From the NCBI RefSeq assembly GCF_013407955.1, contig NZ_JACCBU010000001.1:2914001-2978000 (forward strand): a stretch of 64,000 nucleotides of DNA. The letters are read 5' to 3'. The notes beneath the pieces are model-generated. The model saw only the letters and a program-made list of their open reading frames with translations, was not told where the DNA came from and searched no databases. Shown in pieces: positions 59,163 to 64,000 of this stretch. Both the position numbers and the translations under genes were made by a program. The stretch's first letter is position 1; every line of letters begins with the position of its first letter. This DNA comes from Microlunatus parietis (GTDB lineage Bacteria > Actinomycetota > Actinomycetes > Propionibacteriales > Propionibacteriaceae).

Positions 59163-59460
59163 GGCCTCCCCGCGGAGGTCGAGGCTGAAGCCCGGATACC
59201 GCGGATAGTCGCCGACCCGATCGGCCTCCAGACCCAGCGACTCGTAGAAGGCGACCGCCTCCCGGCTCGCCTGCCAGTGCAAGATCATCGGTTCCGGCCA
59301 GCAGCAGGCAGTAGTCCTCGCGGTCGACGAGCCGGGCGTAGCGATCATCGAACACCTGCTCCGGCAGGTCGATCATGCCGGGATCGAACCCCTCGCTGAC
59401 GGTACGGAAATCGGCCCGGTCCCCGGCCGACGCTGGCCGGACCACCGCTTCGTCGGTCAT
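59163..59460 (-). pseudogene. GNAT acetyltransferase gene with internal deletion and frameshift
   Basis: From ATG 59460 the frame reads as a GNAT N-terminus (AVVRPASAGDRADFRTVSEG ... DREDYCLLLAGTDDL). Near 59290 it breaks, and in another frame the GNAT C-terminus follows (SREAVAFYESLGLEADRVGD, YPGFSLDL) to a stop. The acetyl-CoA binding loop in the middle is missing, so the gene is not functional. Confidence 0.8.
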
Positions 59461-59521
59461 GACGGCACGATGCCAGGGCCTAGCGGACGGCGCCAGCGAG
59501 ATTCCGGTGGTGCCGAACGTG

Positions 59522-59578
59522 CACTGAGCCTGTCGAAGTGCCGAGCCGGATCGGTCCTGCCCTTCGACAAGCTCAGGG
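59522..59578. repeat. Inverted pair of CCCTGAGC(T/C)TGTCGAAGGG-type repeats
   Basis: CACTGAGCCTGTCGAAGTG (59522-59540) and CCCTTCGACAAGCTCAGGG (59560-59578) are opposite-facing copies of the repeat seen at 40365-40458; together they can form a hairpin. They lie just beyond the MerR stop codon. Confidence 0.75.
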
Positions 59579-59605
59579 ATCGGTTCGACACACCGCTTCC
59601 GCGGC

Positions 59606-60328
59606 TCAGGCGTCGTGTTCCTGCAAGAGTTCGTTCAGTCGCTTCAGAACCCGCAGCTGCGCCGGGTGGTACAGGTCGATCATGGCCTGCGCCATCGCGT
59701 CACCGGCTCGGCGCGCACCGTGGGGCGAGTCCGCGACCGGGTCCTTCGCCCACGGATTCCCGGCCCGGGACTTGATCACGATCGGCAGCAGGCGAGTCGC
59801 CAGCCGTTCGATGGTGGCGTCGTCCGCATCCTCGGGCAGCGCTTCGAAGTCGGCCTGGGTGCCGTCGTCGGGCTGGCTGACCAGGTCGCGGAGCTTCTCC
59901 TTGGACTCGTCGCTGAGCACGGTCGAGTAGACCATCAGCAGTGATCGCTGCCGGTCGGACAGTTCCCGGGAGATCGGGGCGAACTCGGGCGGGACATAGG
60001 CCGGTGCACGGTGCTTCATGATCACGGCCAGTTCCGCCCTGATCCGGTTGAGCCGGTTCACGGTCGCCTCCAGTTCGGCGTCCAGCACCCGCAGCGCCTC
60101 GTCCGGATCCTGGTCGGCCCGGCCCATCGCCGCGACGTCCGCCAGCGGTACGCCGAGCTCGCTCAGCCGCCTGATCTGGAGCAGCCGGACCAGGTGCCCG
60201 ACCTCGTACTGCTTGTAGCCGTTCGACCGCCGCTCCGGCAGGTCCAGCAGGCCGAGCTGGTGGTAGTACCGGATCGCCTTCACGGTCGTGCCGGCGAGAT
60301 CGGCGAGCTGTTGCGTGCTCCAGGCCAT
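59606..60328 (-). CDS. MerR-family transcriptional regulator
   Basis: 240 residues. STQQLADLAGTTVKAIRYYH and YEVGHLVRLLQIRRLSELGV are the MerR winged helix; a long dimerisation helix follows and a larger C-terminal domain of about 130 residues (SDRQRSLLMVYSTVLSDESK), probably for ligand binding. It diverges from a membrane protein gene, and two dyads lie between. It probably activates that gene by twisting the 19-bp spacer promoter at 60381-60411. Confidence 0.9.
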   Translation of the reverse strand: MAWSTQQLADLAGTTVKAIRYYHQLGLLDLPERRSNGYKQYEVGHLVRLLQIRRLSELGVPLADVAAMGRADQDPDEALRVLDAELEATVNRLNRIRAELAVIMKHRAPAYVPPEFAPISRELSDRQRSLLMVYSTVLSDESKEKLRDLVSQPDDGTQADFEALPEDADDATIERLATRLLPIVIKSRAGNPWAKDPVADSPHGARRAGDAMAQAMIDLYHPAQLRVLKRLNELLQEHDA

Positions 60329-60341
60329 CCGCCCAGTCCAC

Positions 60342-60362
60342 ACTCTGCCCCTGGGGCAGAGT
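60342..60362 (-). promoter_or_regulatory. Perfect 21-bp palindrome before merR
   Basis: ACTCTGCCCC (60342-60351), one central T, then GGGGCAGAGT (60353-60362). It is 13 bp upstream of the MerR start on the MerR side of the divergent region. It may be a second MerR site for autocontrol. Confidence 0.6.
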
Positions 60363-60380
60363 CAAGCCAGCCCATCAAGC

Positions 60381-60411
60381 TTGACCCTGCCCCGAGGTCA
60401 GGGTCTGGACT
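60381..60411 (+). promoter_or_regulatory. MerR-type promoter with 19-bp spacer
   Basis: TTGACC (60381-60386) and TGGACT (60406-60411) are 19 bp apart, the over-long spacing of MerR-activated promoters. The spacer carries the dyad GACCCTG...CAGGGTC (60383-60405). Transcription would start at about 60418, at or next to the ATG at 60419, so the message would be leaderless. Confidence 0.7.
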
Positions 60412-60418
60412 GGTGCCC

Positions 60419-61036
60419 ATGCGAATCCTGCGCCCGTCCCTCCAGCTCATCCGCGGCAACCTGCGCGCCTACCTGGTGATGAACGCCATCGTGTACGGAC
60501 TCTGCCTGATCGGCATGGCCGCCGCGATGATCTTCCCCGAGCTCAACACAGCCCAGCAGACGATCATGAACGACAACGGCACCACCGCACTGGTGACTTC
60601 CCTGCTCTCCAACGTCTGGCTGTTCGCGTTGACGATCTTCGCCGTCAACGTCGGGACGGTCGCACTACCGGTGATCCTGCTGCCGTCCATGATCATCCCC
60701 TTCTCGGGCATCGCGGTGTTCGCCTACCGTGCCTTCAACTTCGGGGTGACCCTCGCCCCGATCAACGAGGTCGTGGCGAAGACGCTGATCCCGCACTCGT
60801 TGACCCTGATCATCGAGTTCCAGGCGTACGCCCTCGTGATGTTCGCCGCCTATCTGATCGGCAAGGCCTGGCTGTGGCCGGCGACGGTCGAGGCGGACAG
60901 CCGCCGCCAGGCCTACCTCCGCGGACTGCAGCAGGCCGGCAGGCTGTGCCTGCCCGCGCTGGCGCTGTTCGTCGTCGGCGCGATCTACGAAGCGTTCGAG
61001 ATCATCTACCTGGTACCGCCGCTGCTCGCGGGCTGA
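60419..61036 (+). CDS. SpoIIM-like integral membrane protein
   Basis: 205 residues with about five membrane helices. MNAIVYGLCLIGMAAAMIFP, ALPVILLPSMIIPFSGIAVF and the middle FNFGVTLAP fit the stage II sporulation protein M / DUF95 family; in non-sporulating actinobacteria the role is unknown. The end GAIYEAFEIIYLVPPLLAG is typical. Its only visible control is the MerR promoter. No leader or ribosome-binding site precedes the ATG. Confidence 0.8.
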   Translation: MRILRPSLQLIRGNLRAYLVMNAIVYGLCLIGMAAAMIFPELNTAQQTIMNDNGTTALVTSLLSNVWLFALTIFAVNVGTVALPVILLPSMIIPFSGIAVFAYRAFNFGVTLAPINEVVAKTLIPHSLTLIIEFQAYALVMFAAYLIGKAWLWPATVEADSRRQAYLRGLQQAGRLCLPALALFVVGAIYEAFEIIYLVPPLLAG

Positions 61037-61060
61037 CGAGCGGGCGATAGCGTTGGCTCC

Positions 61061-62515
61061 ATGTGCGGCATCGTCGGAATGGTCGCGGGCGGCCCGGTCA
61101 ACCAGCGGCTCTACGACGCGCTCCTGCTGCTGCAGCACCGGGGCCAGGACTCGACCGGCATCACCACCGCCGACGGGTCGACGTTCCACCAGTCCAAGGC
61201 GCGCGGCCTGGTCCGGGAGTCGTTCCGGACCAGGGACATGCGGTCGCTGCTCGGCAACGTCGGCCTCGGCCACGTCCGGTACGCGACGAAGGGCGATGCG
61301 GCCAACGAGCAGGAGGTCCAGCCGTTCTACGTGAACGCGCCGTACGGGATCTCGCTGGTGCACAACGGCAACCTGACCAACACCCGGGAACTCGCCGAGG
61401 ACCTGTTCCACATTGACCGTCGGCACATGAACTCGACCAGCGACACCGAGATGCTGCTGAACGTCCTGGCCACCGAGCTGCAGGGTCAGATCGAGGGCCT
61501 CGATCTCGATCCGGACCAGATCTTCCGGGCCGTCGCCCAAGTGCACGAGCGGGTCGAGGGGTCGTACGCGGTGATCTGCCTGATCGCCGGGCACGGGCTG
61601 CTCGCGTTCCGTGATCCGTACGGCATCCGGCCGCTGGTGATCGGCAAGCGCACCGAGGGCGGCCGGGACTCCTGGATGGTCGCCTCGGAGTCGGTGGCAC
61701 TGGCAGGCTCCGACTATCAGCTGGTCCGCGACGTCGCGCCCGGCGAGGCGGTCTTCATCTCGGCCGACGGCGAGTTCTTCGCCCGCCAGTGTGCCACCGC
61801 GCCGCGACTGGTGCCGTGCTCGATCGAATACATCTACCTGGCCCGGCCGGATTCGATCATGAACGGCATCTCGGTCTACGAGGCCCGGCTGCGGATGGGC
61901 GAACGGCTGGCGCAGACGATCAAGGAACAGCTGCCGCTCGGCGACGTCGACGTGGTGATGCCGGTCCCGGACACAGCTCGCCCGGCCGCGATGCAGGCGG
62001 CGCGGACGCTCGGGATCGACTACCGGGAAGGGTTCTACAAGAACGTCTACATCGGCCGGACCTTCATCATGCCCGGCCAGGCGCAGCGCAAGCAGAGCGT
62101 CCGGCAGAAGCTCAACGCGATGAGCTCGGAGTTCGCCGGGAAGAACGTGTTGATCATCGAGGACTCGGTGATCCGCGGTACGACCTCGCGGGAGATCATC
62201 GACATGGCCCGCCGGTGCGGCGCCAACAAGGTGTCCTTCGCCTCCGCCGCACCGCCGGTCCGCTTCCCGCACGTGTACGGGATCAACATGCCGACCCACG
62301 GCGAACTGATCGCGCACGGCCGCGAGCCGGCCGAGATCGCCAAGCACCTCGGCGCCGATCACCTGGTCTACCAGGACCTGGCCGGGCTCGAGTCGGCCAT
62401 CCTCGAAGACTCCGCGGTGACCGAGCTCGAACTGTGCTGTTTCACCGGCGACTACGTGACCGGCACCGTGACCCCCGACTATCTGGACTGGGTCGGCCAG
62501 AACCAGCGCTCCTGA
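61061..62515 (+). CDS. purF: Amidophosphoribosyltransferase, proteobacterial type
   Basis: 484 residues. First step of purine synthesis: PRPP plus glutamine to 5-phosphoribosylamine. The catalytic Cys is residue 2 (MCGIVGMV), so there is no propeptide; the PRPP loop is NVLIIEDSVIRGTTSREIID. From memory, blocks such as PVNQRLYDALLLLQHRGQDS and VQPFYVNAPYGISLVHNGNL are E. coli-like, whereas most actinobacterial PurF have a propeptide and Fe-S cysteines. A more typical second PurF elsewhere is possible. No pur genes are next to it. Confidence 0.92.
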   Translation: MCGIVGMVAGGPVNQRLYDALLLLQHRGQDSTGITTADGSTFHQSKARGLVRESFRTRDMRSLLGNVGLGHVRYATKGDAANEQEVQPFYVNAPYGISLVHNGNLTNTRELAEDLFHIDRRHMNSTSDTEMLLNVLATELQGQIEGLDLDPDQIFRAVAQVHERVEGSYAVICLIAGHGLLAFRDPYGIRPLVIGKRTEGGRDSWMVASESVALAGSDYQLVRDVAPGEAVFISADGEFFARQCATAPRLVPCSIEYIYLARPDSIMNGISVYEARLRMGERLAQTIKEQLPLGDVDVVMPVPDTARPAAMQAARTLGIDYREGFYKNVYIGRTFIMPGQAQRKQSVRQKLNAMSSEFAGKNVLIIEDSVIRGTTSREIIDMARRCGANKVSFASAAPPVRFPHVYGINMPTHGELIAHGREPAEIAKHLGADHLVYQDLAGLESAILEDSAVTELELCCFTGDYVTGTVTPDYLDWVGQNQRS

Positions 62516-62518
62516 CGG

Positions 62519-62983
62519 TCAGTCGGCCGACCCGGCACACAGGTCGAGGATCTGTTGAGCGCGCAGGTGGTTTCCCCGTTCGGCAGCGAGGCTCATCGCG
62601 GCGTCGGCGCGATCGAACATGATCTCGGCGGGAACGACCAGGAGGTCGATGCGGTGAACGTCGGCGGCGCCGGTGAAGGCGGCCAGCGACCCGGAGGGGT
62701 GGCTGGTGAAGTAGGTCACCGGAACGACCCGGCCCTCGACGCCGAGCCGGCGAGGTTCGGGAGCCCAGTCCCCGCGGTGCAGCACGATCCGAATCACCGG
62801 ACCATGCAGATGATCAAGAGCGAGGATCAGGCCGGGCAGTTCGGCCACCGGATTCGCCGAGCGCGGCCACCAGCCGCCGTCCAGCAGACCTGTCGCATTT
62901 CCGCTGCGCCGCAACCGCAGCCGCGGCGTCGACGGTGCCGAGAGCGAGGTCGTGATGGCATTGCGGTCGCTGTCGTCAATCAT
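62519..62983 (-). CDS. DUF5994 family protein
   Basis: 154 residues. PRLRLRRSGNATGLLDGGWW at the start and VTYFTSHPSGSLAAFTGAAD in the middle are typical of DUF5994, an actinobacterial family without known function, often near small stress-related genes. Ends 3 bp after the purF stop, convergent. Confidence 0.8.
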   Translation of the reverse strand: MIDDSDRNAITTSLSAPSTPRLRLRRSGNATGLLDGGWWPRSANPVAELPGLILALDHLHGPVIRIVLHRGDWAPEPRRLGVEGRVVPVTYFTSHPSGSLAAFTGAADVHRIDLLVVPAEIMFDRADAAMSLAAERGNHLRAQQILDLCAGSAD

Positions 62984-63176
62984 GGAAGTTCCTCACCGCC
63001 CTGACTGCTGGGCCGGCCTGGCTGGCGCCCCAAACCGAGGCGCCGTCGATTCCCGGAACTGCTGTCAGCCTACCCCCGCGGCCGACCGCCGGAGCTGGGG
63101 GCAGCGGCGAGACTCCGGTCTCTCAGGTGCAGGGAGTACGTTCGAGGAGACCGTGGATTCAGCAGAAAGGTCCGCC

Positions 63177-63350
63177 ATGACCGTAGGCCAGAGCGCTCGG
63201 CACCTCACCCACGCCGCAAGAGGACTCGCCCGCCGCGCTGCCGCCGCCGTCGCGGATGCGATCAACAACGCCGTCGAGATCCTGCGCGAGTTCGCCCGCC
63301 TCGCCGGCGGAACAACTCCTCGACCGGTCAGGGTACGGGTCCGGAAGTAG
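63177..63350 (+). CDS. Small basic helical protein, unknown
   Basis: 57 residues: ARHLTHAARGLARRAAAAVA and DAINNAVEILREFARLAGG form an amphipathic helix pair, then a basic tail RPVRVRVRK. AAAGG six bases before the ATG supports it. I do not recognise the family. It lies convergent to the DUF2188 gene. Confidence 0.5.
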   Translation: MTVGQSARHLTHAARGLARRAAAAVADAINNAVEILREFARLAGGTTPRPVRVRVRK

Positions 63351-63368
63351 CACGGCCCGGTCGGACGA

Positions 63369-63629
63369 TCAGGGCTGCTCCCGTTCCGCTCGTGCCGCGG
63401 TCGCCCCGCCCGCCGGGGCCTCCGCGGCGGACGACCGATCCCCGTCCTCGATCACCTGGGCATCCGCGCCGTGAACGACCACCCGGGCCGACGATTCCTC
63501 GCCGGCCAGGTCCCGCGCCGCCGCGATCGCCAGTTCCTTGGAATTGAAGACCTCCCGGACCTGACCCTCCTGGACGACCTCCCAGTGCGCTGCCCTCGGC
63601 ACCACATGGAATTCGGTCTCCGCCACCAC
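63369..63629 (-). CDS. DUF2188 domain protein
   Basis: 86 residues. EFHVVPRAAHWEVVQEGQVR and FNSKELAIAAARDLAGEESS match the small DUF2188 domain, followed by RVVVHGADAQVIED and an Ala-rich tail. Two adjacent GTG codons (63629 and 63626) may start it, with GAGG upstream. Function unknown; members are often stress-linked small proteins. Confidence 0.78.
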   Translation of the reverse strand: MVAETEFHVVPRAAHWEVVQEGQVREVFNSKELAIAAARDLAGEESSARVVVHGADAQVIEDGDRSSAAEAPAGGATAARAEREQP

Positions 63630-63786
63630 CCGACACCTCGCTTTCACGGACCGGGCAGCTCCGACGCGCTCGGACGGCCGAGGACGGGGAAACCCGGCCG
63701 GAACGCGTCGAAGCCCCGATCGAGGAACGCCGGGGAACATTCCTCTGCTGCGCTGGTACCCAACCGCGGGCCGGCGGAAACGCCGA

Positions 63787-64000
63787 TCAGCCGGCCCGTC
63801 GGATCGACCGGGTCTCGGCCCAGGACCACAACTCGTCGTCGACCGGATGACCCGAGTAGGCGTCGGCCTCCTGGCCGAGGTCGACCGCCTCGGCGAGCAG
63901 CCGCCGACGTCCCCGGTCGAGCTGGTCGACGAAGTCGGCACCGCACCAGACCGGCTCGGGATTGCCCTGGCCCGCGATCCGAGCCAGGTCCTCGGCCCGG
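63787..64000 (-). CDS. C-terminal part of an unrecognised protein, cut by the window edge
   Basis: At least 70 residues, read from the window end to a TGA at 63787-63789: GNPEPVWCGADFVDQLDRGR, LLAEAVDLGQEADAYSGHPV, DDELWSWAETRSIRRAG. Helical and acidic. I do not recognise it. The 157 bp between it and the DUF2188 start hold nothing I can identify. Confidence 0.45.
   Translation of the reverse strand, partial: RAEDLARIAGQGNPEPVWCGADFVDQLDRGRRRLLAEAVDLGQEADAYSGHPVDDELWSWAETRSIRRAG

Overview
The window is GC-rich (by eye about 68-70% G+C), with actinobacterial codon use, frequent GTG starts and many overlapping ATGA/GTGA gene junctions. Gene content (LacI-controlled sugar ABC operon without its own ATPase, prpDBC, an ECF sigma factor paired with a DGPF protein, a Ddn-type F420-dependent reductase, an IdeR-type iron box) fits a soil actinobacterium. 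My best guess is Propionibacteriales (Microlunatus-like). That placement is inference; no 16S or other placing marker is present.

Layout. 1-2 kb: a cut MFS transporter, an orphan ribbon-helix-helix antitoxin-like gene, and a gene-free stretch full of inverted repeats. 2-8 kb: a divergent LacI regulator and an operon for beta-L-arabinofuranoside use (GH127, substrate-binding lipoprotein, two permeases). 8-22 kb: a serine hydrolase, an MFS transporter, a PCD-VOC fusion with a WYL regulator, PhyH with AraC, a two-gene permease system (DUF318/TIGR03943), two TetR-controlled units with clear operators, an inositol-monophosphatase-type enzyme and small housekeeping-like genes. 22-30 kb: divergent ilvY/ilvC, where IlvC is of the long plant-like type; an FtsX-type ABC exporter; a sortase-anchored Ser-Pro-rich surface protein. 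29.8-32 kb: a gene graveyard (GNAT relics, frameshifted NUDIX, internally deleted DHFR-like gene, an 81-bp inverted-repeat element), then tRNA-Gly(TCC). 32-40 kb: ArsR-CDF metal efflux, hydrolases, an iron-regulated siderophore-binding lipoprotein, DHFR-like enzymes and an ASCH-HhH protein. 40-45 kb: prpC-prpB-prpD methylcitrate cycle and pdxH. 45-59 kb: an accessory stretch of methyltransferases, APH-fold kinases, DinB proteins, VOC/SRPBCC proteins and an ECF sigma unit, with one frameshifted kinase. 59-64 kb: MerR with a target membrane protein, purF, DUF5994, and small proteins.

Three sequence-level features run through the window. (1) The palindrome TGATCA occurs well over 100 times by eye where about 5 are expected from base composition; at four convergent gene pairs it supplies the stop codon of both genes. 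(2) Non-coding gaps hold many hairpin elements of about 36-134 bp, including a pair of homologous 81-bp elements 20 kb apart; several begin at the stop codon of a gene. (3) Small accessory genes decay by internal deletion that leaves both ends of the gene recognisable.

All calls come from reading the sequence; no database search was run.
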